Positions 1 through 8,855 of a stretch of 64,000 nucleotides of DNA are shown here, piece by piece. The position numbers and the translations under genes were made by a program. This DNA comes from Frateuria flava (GTDB lineage Bacteria; Pseudomonadota; Gammaproteobacteria; Xanthomonadales; Rhodanobacteraceae). The notes under the pieces were generated by a model. That model saw only the letters and a list, made by a program, of their open reading frames with translations, had not been told where the DNA came from and searched no databases. Each line of letters begins with the position of its first letter. The first letter of the stretch is position 1. Where the stretch lies: contig NZ_JAGJRS010000004.1 in NCBI RefSeq assembly GCF_017837635.1, positions 1-64,000 on the forward strand. Direction: 5' to 3'.

Positions 1-58
1 CAGGGACAACAAACGCTTCGATCCGGCCCTCCACAGCACTTGACCGGCAACACAGTTG

Positions 59-82
59 CTTCCCCCGCGTTCGCGGGGGAAG
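59..82. repeat. Short perfect hairpin in leftmost spacer
   Basis: A 10-bp perfect inverted repeat (CTTCCCCCGC / GCGGGGGAAG) with a GTTC loop. It lies in the 202 bp left of the RND operon stop, where I see no gene. It resembles the C/G-rich dispersed hairpins elsewhere in the window. Since the RND operon runs leftward, it could act as a 3-prime hairpin for that transcript, but no T-run follows on the minus strand, so a terminator role is not shown. Confidence 0.45.
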
Positions 83-202
83 GCTCACGCGCACCATCCC
101 GCGCCCGGGAAGCCCCACTCCGGTCCCTCCCCCACATGCAGAGGAAGGCTCACTCGCATCATTCCGCAACCGGGAGCACCGCTTGGGTCCTCCCCCGCCG
201 GA

Positions 203-3200
203 TCAGGAGGCCTCGACCACGTTGCGGTGGCGACCCCTCGAGCGGAAAGTCCGCCAGCGCGCCGCCAGGCACGAGAAGATCACGTACAACGCCGGCGTGC
301 TGAGCAACGTCAGGCTTTGCGAGATCAGCAGACCACCGATCAGCGCGATACCCAGCGGCCGCCGCAACTCCGACCCTTCGCCCAACCCGATCGCAATCGG
401 CAACGCCGCCAGGATCGCCACCATCGTCGTCATCATGATCGGCCGGAAGCGCACGATGCACGCCTCCCGCACCGCCTCCAGCGGCGGCTTGCCGTGCTCG
501 CGCTCGGCCACCAGCGCGAAGTCGATCATCATGATCGCGTTCTTCTTGACGATGCCGATCAGGAGCACCAGCGCGATCTGCGACACCACCGACAGTTCGG
601 TGTTCGTCAGCCACAGCGCCAGCAGCGCACCCACGCCCGCCGCCGGCAACGTGGAGAGGATCGTCACCGGGTGGATCAGGCTCTCATAGAGCATGCCCAG
701 CACGATGTACACGGTAAGGATCGCCGCCAGGATCAGCCAGCCCATGCCGCTCTGGGTCTCCATGAAGCGGCGGAAGTCGCCGCCCACATTGAGGCGGATG
801 TCGCCGGGCATGCGAAGGCCCTCGACGGTGCTTTGCACGATCGCCATGGCCTCGCCCATGCTCACGCCTTCGGCGAGGTTGAACGACAGGTCCATCGTGG
901 TGTGCTGGTCCTCGTGCGTGATCGAGGTCGGCGCAAGCCCCGGCTCCATGTGCGCCAGCGCGCCCAGCGGGATCATCTTGCCGCTGTCCGAGCGCACGTA
1001 GATGCGATTGATCGCTGCCGGCGTGGCGGTCTGCGAAGGCAGCGCGTTGAGCACGACCTTGTACTGGTTGATGTCCGAGTAGATCGTCGAGACCTGGCGC
1101 TGGCCGAAGGCGTTGTAGAGCGCGCCGTCGATGGTGCCGACGGACACGCCCAGGCGCGCGGCGGTGTCGCGGTCGATCACCACGTTCTGGCGCAGGCCGG
1201 CGTCGTCGATGTCGCTTCCGACGTCCTTGAACTTGGGGTTCTTCTTCAGTGCGTTGATGAGTTTGGGCAACCACTGCTGCAATTGGGCCAGGTCGTCGCC
1301 CTGCAGCGAAACCTGGTACTGCGCGCCCTGGTTGCCGCCGCCTCCGCCGCCGCTGGGCAGGTCCTGGATCGGGCGCAGGCGCAGGTCCAGGTCGGGAAAG
1401 CGGTCGGCCTTGGCCGAGAGACGGGCGAGCACGGCGAAGGTGTCGTCGGTACGTCCCTCCGCGCGGGTCTTCAGCTCGATGTTGAACGAGCCGCTGGTGC
1501 CCTGCCAGTTGATGCCCAGCCGCGAGCCGACCGCCTTGACGTCGGGGTCGGCCAGCAGCATCTGCGTGAGGCGATCCTGGCGCGCGATCGCGTCCTTGAA
1601 GGACACCGTCGCGCTGGCGCTGGCGCGGCCCCAGATCAGTCCCGTGTCCTGCCGCGGGAACAGCCCGGTCTTGACCGCGCCGAACAGGAAATAGGTGGCC
1701 ACGATCAGCACCAGCGGGGTCAGCGACAGCGCCAGCGCGTGGCGCAGCGCGAAGTCCAGCGAGCGGGTGTAGACGCGCAGCATGCCGGCGTGGAAGCGAT
1801 CCAGCGCACGGCCCAGCCGCGAGGGCTTGGCGCTGGCGTGGCCGCGCAGGAACAGCGCGCACAACGAGGGCGTCAAGGTCAGCGAGATCAGCGCGGACAT
1901 CGCGATCGCCGCGACCAGCGTCATGGTGAACTCGTGCATGAACATGCCGGTGATGCCCGGCGCGAACAGCAGTGGGATGAATACCGCGATAAGCGAAGCG
2001 GTGATCGAGACTACGGTGAAGCCGATCTCGCGCGCGCCGGTCAAGGCGGCCTCGAAGCGGGGCATGCCCTGGTCGATATGCCGGATCACGTTCTCGATCA
2101 CCACGATCGCGTCGTCCACCACGAAGCCGATCGCGATCACCAGCGCCAGCAGCGTGAGGTTGTTGAGCGTATAGCCGAGCGCATACATCACCACGAACGC
2201 ACCGGCGAGCGACAACGGCACGGTCAGCGCGGCGATCAGCGTGGGCGCGAGCCGGCGCAGGAACAGCGCCATGGTCAGCACCACCATGGCGAGCGAGATC
2301 AGCAAGGTGGCCTGCACCTCATGCAGCGAGGCGCGGATGGTCGGCGTACCGTCGAAGTACGGGGTCAGCACGGTGCCGGGCGTGAGGTAGGCGCGCAGCG
2401 CGGGCACCTGGTCCTTGACTGCATCCACCGTGGCGATGACGTTGGCGTCCGCCTTCTTGTAGACGTACATCAGCACCGCCGGCTTGCCCTGGAACCAGGC
2501 GGCCTGGTAGGCGTCCTGCTGGCCGGCGTAGACGTGCGCCACGTCGGACAGCCGGATCGGCACGCCGTTGCGCACGGCAATGATCAGGCTGGCGAAGTCA
2601 TCGGCCGTGTGCAGCTGGTCGTTGGCAGTGACCGCCATGGTGGTCGTGCCGTTGGACAGGAAGCCCTGCGGCGAGGTGACGTTGGCTGCGGTCAGCGCGT
2701 TACGCAACTGGTCCGGCGTCAGACCCATAGCGCTGAGCGCGTGCAGGTCGATGTCCACGCGGATGGCCGGTGTCGCCGCGCCGGCGATCTCCACCTGCGA
2801 CACGCCGGGCAGCTGGCGCAGCCGCTGCGCCAGCAGGGAGTCGGCGACGTTGAAGAGCGTGGCGGCCGACTCGGTATCGGAGGTGAGCGCAAAGGCGATC
2901 ACCGGGTCGTCGTTGGGGTTGGCCTTCTCGTAGCTGGGTGGACTGTTGAGGCCCGTTGGCAGGTCCGGCGCCGCGGCATTGATCGCCGCCTGCACATCGC
3001 GCGCCGCCGAGTCCAGATTGGTCCCGCCGCGGAACATGATGAACACCACCGCGCGCCCTTCCGAACTGTGCGAACGCATCGACTCGATGCCCGGCACCTG
3101 GCCAAGATGCCGCTCCAGCGGCGCGGCCACTGTCGAGGCCATGGTGCTGGCGTCGGCGCCGGCCTGCTGCGCCTGCACGAAGATCACCGGAAACTGCATC

Positions 3201-3316
3201 TGCGGCAGCGCCGACACGCCCAGCAGCGAGTAGCAGATCAGGCCTGCCAGCAACACGCCCATGGCCAGCAACGAGGTGCCGATCGGGCGGCGGATGAAGG
3301 GGCCGGAAAGGTTCAT
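203..3316 (-). CDS. mdtC: RND multidrug efflux permease, MdtC/MuxC-like
   Basis: Inner-membrane proton-driven RND transporter subunit (1037 aa, the usual family length). The N-terminal helix after FIRRPIGTSLL, the large periplasmic loops, the GFVVDDAIVVIEN segment of the fourth helix region and the C-terminal GIVKKNAIMMIDFAL segment are all family hallmarks. A glycine-rich loop (six consecutive Gly near residue 655) sits in the second periplasmic porter region. It is the last gene of a minus-strand adaptor-permease-permease set, matching the two-permease MdtABC/MuxABC systems in which two different RND subunits form one pump. ATG start. No outer-membrane factor is visible before the left window edge. 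The MdtC assignment over MdtB rests on gene order and overall resemblance; the substrate cannot be read from sequence. Confidence 0.88.
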   Translation of the reverse strand: MNLSGPFIRRPIGTSLLAMGVLLAGLICYSLLGVSALPQMQFPVIFVQAQQAGADASTMASTVAAPLERHLGQVPGIESMRSHSSEGRAVVFIMFRGGTNLDSAARDVQAAINAAAPDLPTGLNSPPSYEKANPNDDPVIAFALTSDTESAATLFNVADSLLAQRLRQLPGVSQVEIAGAATPAIRVDIDLHALSAMGLTPDQLRNALTAANVTSPQGFLSNGTTTMAVTANDQLHTADDFASLIIAVRNGVPIRLSDVAHVYAGQQDAYQAAWFQGKPAVLMYVYKKADANVIATVDAVKDQVPALRAYLTPGTVLTPYFDGTPTIRASLHEVQATLLISLAMVVLTMALFLRRLAPTLIAALTVPLSLAGAFVVMYALGYTLNNLTLLALVIAIGFVVDDAIVVIENVIRHIDQGMPRFEAALTGAREIGFTVVSITASLIAVFIPLLFAPGITGMFMHEFTMTLVAAIAMSALISLTLTPSLCALFLRGHASAKPSRLGRALDRFHAGMLRVYTRSLDFALRHALALSLTPLVLIVATYFLFGAVKTGLFPRQDTGLIWGRASASATVSFKDAIARQDRLTQMLLADPDVKAVGSRLGINWQGTSGSFNIELKTRAEGRTDDTFAVLARLSAKADRFPDLDLRLRPIQDLPSGGGGGGNQGAQYQVSLQGDDLAQLQQWLPKLINALKKNPKFKDVGSDIDDAGLRQNVVIDRDTAARLGVSVGTIDGALYNAFGQRQVSTIYSDINQYKVVLNALPSQTATPAAINRIYVRSDSGKMIPLGALAHMEPGLAPTSITHEDQHTTMDLSFNLAEGVSMGEAMAIVQSTVEGLRMPGDIRLNVGGDFRRFMETQSGMGWLILAAILTVYIVLGMLYESLIHPVTILSTLPAAGVGALLALWLTNTELSVVSQIALVLLIGIVKKNAIMMIDFALVAEREHGKPPLEAVREACIVRFRPIMMTTMVAILAALPIAIGLGEGSELRRPLGIALIGGLLISQSLTLLSTPALYVIFSCLAARWRTFRSRGRHRNVVEAS

Positions 3317-3450
3317 GCGGTGGCGGGGAGGAACAAGACAAAGGGAAGGAGGATACGCGGCATCGCCGTGCTAACGCGCATCGTGCCGATCGGTTGATCC
3401 GCGCGACGCATCCGGAGTCAACAGATCCTCAGAGAAAGGCCTCTTGTGCC

Positions 3451-3517
3451 CCGCGAGCCCCGGCCCCTCACCCCAACCCTCTCCCCGGAGGGGAGAGGGA
3501 GCCAAGTGCGGCGAACG
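3451..3517. repeat. 67-bp direct repeat, copy A
   Basis: Matches 3808-3874 at about 65 of 67 positions by eye. The core is a perfect 10-bp inverted repeat CCCTCTCCCC-GGA-GGGGAGAGGG. A diverged third copy lies at 21966-22011. This looks like a dispersed palindromic element of the genome rather than a local duplication. Confidence 0.8.
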
Positions 3518-3675
3518 TGCGGTACCACCCAACCCGCCGGGTGCCTCCCTGGCCTCAGCTCCCGAGCGCCCGCGGCAAAGCGGCGGCAGCTCCTCTAAGA
3601 GCAGGAGGCACACCCATCAAGGCGAGGTGGCACCTAGCTCTTATCCCTCACCGGGCTCAGCCAGCCCGTTTCTTT

Positions 3676-3709
3676 GGTTACTTTCTTTGGGCCAGCAAAG
3701 AAAGTGACC
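3676..3709. repeat. Palindromic element with 14-bp arms
   Basis: GGTTACTTTCTTTG and CAAAGAAAGTGACC flank a 6-bp loop; the arms pair with one mismatch. The base composition (runs of T and A) is unlike the surrounding GC-rich DNA. I recall similar TTTCTTTGG...CAAAGAAAGTGAC palindromes as common intergenic repeats in Xanthomonadales and other proteobacteria, but could not check that here. Confidence 0.75.
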
Positions 3710-3807
3710 CGAGCGCCGGCAGGCGATCGGAAGCCCGCCGCAGGCGAGCCAAGTCGCGGGAAGGCCGCGCTAGAACGGAAAGCAGGCCAGCGTTCCTGCG
3801 AACATCC

Positions 3808-3874
3808 CCGCGAGCCCCGGCCCCTCACCCCAGCCCTCTCCCCGGAGGGGAGAGGGCGCCAAGTGCGGCGAACG
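3808..3874. repeat. 67-bp direct repeat, copy B
   Basis: Second copy of the 3451-3517 element, differing at about two positions, in the same orientation and 357 bp downstream. It ends about 20 bp from the stop codon of the upstream permease gene, so it would lie in the 3-prime region of that cistron. Confidence 0.8.
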
Positions 3875-3895
3875 CACCGGCACCGGCTCAAAGCG

Positions 3896-6800
3896 TCACA
3901 CCGCCCGGGCGTCGGCCTCGGCGCGCTCCAGCGCCCGGCGCTCGCGGCGCAGCCGCAGCCAGTCGGAGAAGCGTTCCATGTAGAGATAGATCACCGGCGT
4001 GGTGTACAGCGTGACCAGCTGCGACAACAGCAGACCGCCCACGATCGACACGCCCAGCGGCCGCCGCAACTCGGCGCCGATACCGTTGCCCAGCGCCAGC
4101 GGCAGCGCACCCAACATGGCCGCGGCGGTGGTCATCATGATCGGCCGGAAACGCAGCAGGCACGCGCGGCGGATCGCCTCACGCGCGTTCAATCCGTCGC
4201 GCTGCGCCTCGATCGCGAAGTCGATCATCATGATCGCATTCTTCTTGACGATACCGATCAGCAGCACGATGCCCACGATGCCGTCCACCGACAGGCTCAT
4301 GCCGCACAGGATCAGCGCCAGCAGCGCGCCCACGCCCGCCGGCGGCAGCGTCGAGATGATCGTCAGCGGGTGGATGTAGCTCTCGTACAGCACGCCCAGC
4401 ACGATGTAGATCACCACGATCGCCGCCAGCAGCAACAGCACCTCGTCGCCGATCGAGGCGTTGAACTCGGCCGCCTTGCCGATGAATTGCCCGCGCACCT
4501 GCGGCGGGAAGTCCAGTTGCGCCTCGACCTCATGGAGTGCATCGACCGCCTGCGACAGGGAGTAGCCCGGCGCCAGGTTGAAGGAGATCGTCACCGCGGG
4601 CAGCTGCTGCTGGTGGCTGACCACCAGCGGTGCGCTGGTGACCTCGGCAGTCGCCAGTGACGCGATCGGGATGGTGCCGCCGCCACCAATCTGGAAGCCG
4701 ACGTTGCCGGTGTTGCCGATGCCCGACGGTGTCGCCGAGTTGGCCGAGGTGAGCTGGCCGAAACTGGTCGCGTTCGAGCCGGTCAGCGCACCCGAGCCGT
4801 TGCCGCGAACGGTCAGCTTGTTGAGCAGGTCGCGGCTGGAACGGAACTCCGGCGCCACCTCCAGCACCACGCGGTACTGGTTGAGCTGGGTGAAGATGGT
4901 CGAGATCTGGCGCTGGCCGAAGGCGTCGTACAGCGTGTCGTCGATGGTCTGCACCGGCACGCCCAGGCGACTGGCTTTCTCGCGATCGATGGTGAGCTTG
5001 AGCGCGTTGCCCCGGTTGGCCAGGTTGTTGTCCACGTCGGCCAGTTCGGGCCGCTGGCGCAGCGCCTGGGTCATCTGCTCGGCGCGCTTGGCCAGGTCGG
5101 CCGAGTTCACCTCCGACAGCGAGTACTGGTACTCGGTCGCGGCGACGCGGCTGTCCAGGGTCACGTCCTGCACCGGTTTCAGGTACAGCGCCACGCCCGG
5201 AATATTGGCGACCGTGTTCTGCAGCCGCGGCATCACTTCATCCAGGCCGCCGCGGTCGCCGCGGTCCTTGAGCACGATCGAAAGCTGGCCCTGGTTGAGC
5301 GTGGGGTTGATGGTGCCCGCGCCGATGAAGGCCGCCACGCCGGACACGGCCGGATCGGCGCGCAACGCCTCGGCCACCGCCTTGGTGCGCTGCTCCATCT
5401 GCGGGAAGGCGACGTTCTCGTCGGCCTGCACCACGCCGGTGACCAGGCCGGTGTCCTGCTCGGGCAGCAGGCCCTTGGGGATCACCACGTAGAGGATGAT
5501 CGTGAGCACGACGGTGGCCGCCGCCACCAGGATGGTCAGGCGGCGATGGTCGAGCACCCAGTCCAGCGTGCGGCCGTAGAAGTCGACCGTGCGCAGCCAC
5601 ACGCCGCGCTTGCCGGCGGCGGCATGGCGCTCGTGCGCGTCATCGCCTTCCGGAAGCTGGTCGGGCTTGAGCAGGTAGGCGCACATCATCGGCGTCAGCG
5701 TCAGCGACACCAGCATCGAGATCGCCACCGCGATGGTCAGCACCCAGGCGAACTCGTGGAAAAGGCGACCGGTCACGCCGGGCATCAAGAGCAGCGGCAG
5801 GAACACGGCGATCAGCGAGACGGTCAGCGACAGCACCGTGAAACCGATTTCCTTGGCGCCGATCTCGGCCGCTTCCTTGCCACTCTTGCCCTGCTCGATG
5901 TAGCGCACGATGTTCTCGATCATCACGATCGCATCGTCGACCACGAAGCCGGTGGCCACGGTCAGCGCCATCAGCGAGAGGTTGTCCAGCGACATGCCGG
6001 TGAAGGCCATCACGCCGAAGGTGCCCATCAGCGACAGCGGCACGGCGATCGACGGGATGATCGTCGCCCACAGCCGGCGCAGGAACACGAAGATCACCGC
6101 GACCACCAGGCAGATGGTCAGCAGCAGGGTGAGTTCGACGTCATGCACCGAGGCGCGGATGGTGACCGTGCGGTCGGCGAACACGTCCAGGTGCACGTCG
6201 GCCGGCAGCACCGCCTGCAGCGAGGGCAGCACGGCGCGGATCTGTTCGACCGTCTGCACGATGTTGGCGCCGGGCTGGCGGCGGATGTCCAGCAGCACCG
6301 CCGGCTTGCCGTTGGCCCAGGCGGCGAGCTGGTCGTTCTCCACGCCGTCGACCACGCGCGCGACGTTCTTCAGGCGTACCGGCGCGCCGTCCTTGTAGCT
6401 GATGATGGTCTGCGCGTAGGCGGCCGCGTCGGTGAGCTGGTCGTTGGTGCCGATCGAGTAGCTCTGGGTGGCGCCGTTGAGCGTGCCCTTGGGTGCGTTG
6501 ACGTTGGCCGCCTGCAGCGCGGCGCGCACGTCCTCCAGGGTCAGGCCCAGGTTGGACAGCTGCGAGGGATTGACCTGCACGCGCACGGCCGGGCGCACGT
6601 TGCCGGCGATCGAGACCAGGCCCACGCCCTGCACCTGCGAGAGCTTCTGCGCGATGATCGAATCGGCCAGGTCGTTGACCTCGCGCAGCTGGCGGCTGTC
6701 GGAGGTGAGCATCAGCGTGAGGATCGGCGCGTCGGCCGGGTTCACGCGGTTGTAGACCGGCGGATAGGGCAGGTTGTTGGGCAGCGTGCCCTTGGCCGAG

Positions 6801-7138
6801 CTGATCGCCGCCTGCACGTCCTGCGCGGCGATGTCGATGTCCCGGTCCATGTTGAACTGCAGGATGATCGTCGACAGGCCGGCGGAAGAATCCGAGCTCA
6901 TCATCGACAGGCCCGAGATCTGGCCCAGCTGGCGCTCCAGCGGCGTGGTCACCAGCGCCGCCATGGTGGTCGCGCTGGCGCCCGGGTACTGCGTGGTTAC
7001 CACCAGGCTGGGCGCGTCGATCTCCGGCAGCGCCGACACCGGCAGCTGGCGGTAGCCGAGCACGCCCAGCAGCAACACCGCGACCATCAGCAACGAGGTG
7101 GCGATCGGGCGGCGGATGAAGAGGGTGGAGAAGCCCAT
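3896..7138 (-). CDS. mdtB: RND multidrug efflux permease, MdtB/MuxB-like
   Basis: Second RND inner-membrane transporter subunit, 1080 aa. It shows LFIRRPIATSLLMVAVLLLG at the first helix, GFVVDDAIVMIENI, and GIVKKNAIMMIDFAIEAQRDG near the C terminus. It is about 40 residues longer than typical MdtB. The excess is a Ser/Gly/Asn-rich insert around residues 780-820 in the second periplasmic porter region, just before the strand IPIASLA. ATG start with no strong ribosome-binding site, which fits coupling to upstream translation. It follows the adaptor gene after a 190-bp spacer and precedes the MdtC-like gene. It should assemble with that partner as a heterotrimeric pump. Confidence 0.88.
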   Translation of the reverse strand: MGFSTLFIRRPIATSLLMVAVLLLGVLGYRQLPVSALPEIDAPSLVVTTQYPGASATTMAALVTTPLERQLGQISGLSMMSSDSSAGLSTIILQFNMDRDIDIAAQDVQAAISSAKGTLPNNLPYPPVYNRVNPADAPILTLMLTSDSRQLREVNDLADSIIAQKLSQVQGVGLVSIAGNVRPAVRVQVNPSQLSNLGLTLEDVRAALQAANVNAPKGTLNGATQSYSIGTNDQLTDAAAYAQTIISYKDGAPVRLKNVARVVDGVENDQLAAWANGKPAVLLDIRRQPGANIVQTVEQIRAVLPSLQAVLPADVHLDVFADRTVTIRASVHDVELTLLLTICLVVAVIFVFLRRLWATIIPSIAVPLSLMGTFGVMAFTGMSLDNLSLMALTVATGFVVDDAIVMIENIVRYIEQGKSGKEAAEIGAKEIGFTVLSLTVSLIAVFLPLLLMPGVTGRLFHEFAWVLTIAVAISMLVSLTLTPMMCAYLLKPDQLPEGDDAHERHAAAGKRGVWLRTVDFYGRTLDWVLDHRRLTILVAAATVVLTIILYVVIPKGLLPEQDTGLVTGVVQADENVAFPQMEQRTKAVAEALRADPAVSGVAAFIGAGTINPTLNQGQLSIVLKDRGDRGGLDEVMPRLQNTVANIPGVALYLKPVQDVTLDSRVAATEYQYSLSEVNSADLAKRAEQMTQALRQRPELADVDNNLANRGNALKLTIDREKASRLGVPVQTIDDTLYDAFGQRQISTIFTQLNQYRVVLEVAPEFRSSRDLLNKLTVRGNGSGALTGSNATSFGQLTSANSATPSGIGNTGNVGFQIGGGGTIPIASLATAEVTSAPLVVSHQQQLPAVTISFNLAPGYSLSQAVDALHEVEAQLDFPPQVRGQFIGKAAEFNASIGDEVLLLLAAIVVIYIVLGVLYESYIHPLTIISTLPPAGVGALLALILCGMSLSVDGIVGIVLLIGIVKKNAIMMIDFAIEAQRDGLNAREAIRRACLLRFRPIMMTTAAAMLGALPLALGNGIGAELRRPLGVSIVGGLLLSQLVTLYTTPVIYLYMERFSDWLRLRRERRALERAEADARAV

Positions 7139-7199
7139 GGGGGAATCCGGTCTGTCTGTTAGGTGGAGGCGCGCGCCATCCGTGGTCGCAACCCAACCA

Positions 7200-7280
7200 C
7201 CGTTCGCCCTGAGCGTAGCGCAGCGAAGTCGAAGGGCTGCCCTTCGACTTCGGCCTGCGGCCTAGGCTCGGGGCGAACGG
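7200..7280. repeat. Long imperfect hairpin between adaptor and permease genes
   Basis: The outer arms CGTTCGCCC and GGGGCGAACG, with inner arms GCGAAGTCGAAGGGC and GCCCTTCGACTTCGG, fold the 80 bp into one long stem. It lies in the 190-bp spacer between the adaptor and MdtB-like genes and would be in their shared mRNA. The motif is a dispersed-repeat type; it could act as an mRNA stability or attenuation element. Confidence 0.65.
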
Positions 7281-7328
7281 CTATTTTTCCGGCGACCGCG
7301 CGCTTCAGGCCCGGGGTCGCCTCTGTCA

Positions 7329-8552
7329 TCAGTGCCCGCGGCGACCGCCGCCGCTCTTCTTTGCCTTCTCCAGCTCTTCCTTGGTCGGTGCCGGTGGCAC
7401 CTCGCCAGGCTTGAGCGGATTGACCTTGCTGCCGGGCTTGAGCCGGAACTGGCCTTCGGTGACGACCTTCTGGCCCTGGGTCAGGCCGCTGGCGATCATC
7501 ACCGCGCTGTCGCCCACTTCCTGCGCGACCTGCACCGGCTGCATCTTCACCGTGTTGTCCTGCTGCAGCAGGTAGACGTAGTCCCCGTCCGGCCCGCGCT
7601 GCACCGCCTGCGCCGGAATCACCAGGCCGCCGCCGACCGTGCGCACCTTCAGCCGCACGTTGACGAACTGGCCGGGCCACAGCTCATTGTTCTGGTTCGG
7701 AAACTCCGACTTCAGGCGGAAGGTGCCGGTGCTGGCGTCGATCTGGTTGTCGATCACCTTGAGCACGCCGCCATCGGCGATCACGTGCGCGTCGCCGCGG
7801 TCGAGCGCGGCCACCGACAGCTCGCCTTCGCCCATCGCGGCCTGGCGCACCATGTCCAGGTTCTGCTCGGGCAGGTTGAACATCACGTTGATCGGGTGCA
7901 GCTGGGTCAGCGTGACGATGGTGCTGGTGGTGGTGACCACATTGCCCGGGTCCACGCCACGGATGCCGGCCAGGCCGTCGATCGGCGAAACCACCTTGGT
8001 GTAGCCCAGCTGCACCTCGGCGTCGCGGATCTGCGCCTGGTCGGAGGCGAGGGTCGCTTCAAGTTGGCGCACCGTGTTGTGCAACGCGTCCAGGTCCTGC
8101 TTGGCGATGTAGCCCTTCGGGCCCAGTTCCTGGCTGCGCGAGTAGTTCGCCTTGGCGGTGGCCAGCTGCGCCTGGTCCTGGTGCAGCCGTGCCACGGCCT
8201 GGTCATAGGTGGCCTGGAAGCTGCGCGGGTCGATCTGCGCCAGCACCTGGCCCTTCTTCACGGGCTGGCCTTCGTTGAACTGAAGGCTGATCAGGCGGCC
8301 GCTCACCTGCGGGCTGATCGCCACCGTGTTGAGCGCCTGCACCGTGCCCAGCGCGGTCAGGTAGACCGGCACGTCCTGGCGCGCCACCGGCACCACGGTG
8401 ACCGGCACCGGCGGCTGCTGGCCTTCCTTGCCCTGGTCCTGGGCATTGGCCTGCCCTGGCTGGCCGCCCGGCTTGTGCATCAGGCGCAGGCCAACGACGG
8501 CCAGCACCAGCACTACCACCACGACCAGCGCGATCTTCCAAAAACGCGACAT
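7329..8552 (-). CDS. mdtA: RND periplasmic adaptor (membrane fusion protein), MdtA-like
   Basis: Periplasmic adaptor linking the RND permeases to an outer-membrane channel. The 407-aa protein has an N-terminal membrane anchor (about residues 4-24). A barrel-sandwich/lipoyl half motif follows (SGRLISLQFNEGQPVKKGQ), then a helical hairpin with QAQLATAKANYSRSQELG, the second lipoyl half (VSPIDGLAGIRGVDPGNVV), and beta-barrel and membrane-proximal domains. The tail is Lys/Gly/Arg-rich. The start ATG has a good GGGAG site. It is the first gene of the leftward adaptor-permease-permease operon; the promoter should lie in the divergent 303-bp region shared with the cytochrome gene. Confidence 0.9.
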   Translation of the reverse strand: MSRFWKIALVVVVVLVLAVVGLRLMHKPGGQPGQANAQDQGKEGQQPPVPVTVVPVARQDVPVYLTALGTVQALNTVAISPQVSGRLISLQFNEGQPVKKGQVLAQIDPRSFQATYDQAVARLHQDQAQLATAKANYSRSQELGPKGYIAKQDLDALHNTVRQLEATLASDQAQIRDAEVQLGYTKVVSPIDGLAGIRGVDPGNVVTTTSTIVTLTQLHPINVMFNLPEQNLDMVRQAAMGEGELSVAALDRGDAHVIADGGVLKVIDNQIDASTGTFRLKSEFPNQNNELWPGQFVNVRLKVRTVGGGLVIPAQAVQRGPDGDYVYLLQQDNTVKMQPVQVAQEVGDSAVMIASGLTQGQKVVTEGQFRLKPGSKVNPLKPGEVPPAPTKEELEKAKKSGGGRRGH

Positions 8553-8855
8553 TGATAAAGCTCCCGGAATGGTTGTCGGTCCCCTTCAGGCCACGCCGCG
8601 CGCAGCCAGAGCCGACCCTGTGAAAAGCATAGGGTTACAGCAACGGCCTTGGACAATGCCAGTTGACAGGGGTGCCCCATGACCGATGACACGTGACCGA
8701 CCGCACGAACGGCGAGGCCTTGCCCCGATCGCGCCACGTGCGGCATGGCCTGAACCATGGCGCGCGCTTTGATCTATAATCGGCGTCTTGTCTGTCCCGC
8801 GCCGGCCAGTTTAGAGGCTTGCCGGCACGTCCACTGATTATCTGGAGTTACTTGC
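8553..8855. promoter_or_regulatory. Divergent promoter region, RND operon / cytochrome c5
   Basis: A 303-bp intergenic stretch with no gene. A perfect TATAAT at 8775-8780 on the plus strand lies 75 bp before the cytochrome start and is a plausible -10 element. The matching -35 is weak (CTGAAC at about 8750, 19-bp spacing). I could not identify a convincing promoter or regulator site for the leftward operon. Confidence 0.5.

Larger units (their letters stand above)
3317..3895. other. Repeat-filled 579-bp spacer inside the RND operon
   Basis: No credible gene. The spacer between the two permease genes carries two near-identical 67-bp direct repeats (3451-3517 and 3808-3874), each containing a CCCTCTCCCC hairpin, and between them a long AT-richer palindrome (3676-3709). 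Its apparent reading frames on both strands are low-complexity R/P/A-rich translations typical of non-coding GC-rich repeats. It interrupts an otherwise co-directional operon. Confidence 0.7.

Noticed and set aside
60..200. CRISPR-like repeats at the left edge and in other C/G-rich spacers
   Set aside because: The repeats are palindromic, few and irregularly spaced, with no cas genes; they fit dispersed hairpin elements.
56..3397. Very long plus-strand open frames opposite the efflux genes (for example 1113 codons)
   Set aside because: Antisense shadows of GC-rich genes: Arg/His/Gln-rich translations with no domain, opposite clear RND proteins. The same holds for the long frames opposite atpA, glmU, topA and the MMPL gene.
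3400..4010. Small proteins in the repeat-rich efflux spacer
   Set aside because: The frames cross the direct repeats and palindromes on both strands and have no homology pattern or ribosome-binding site.
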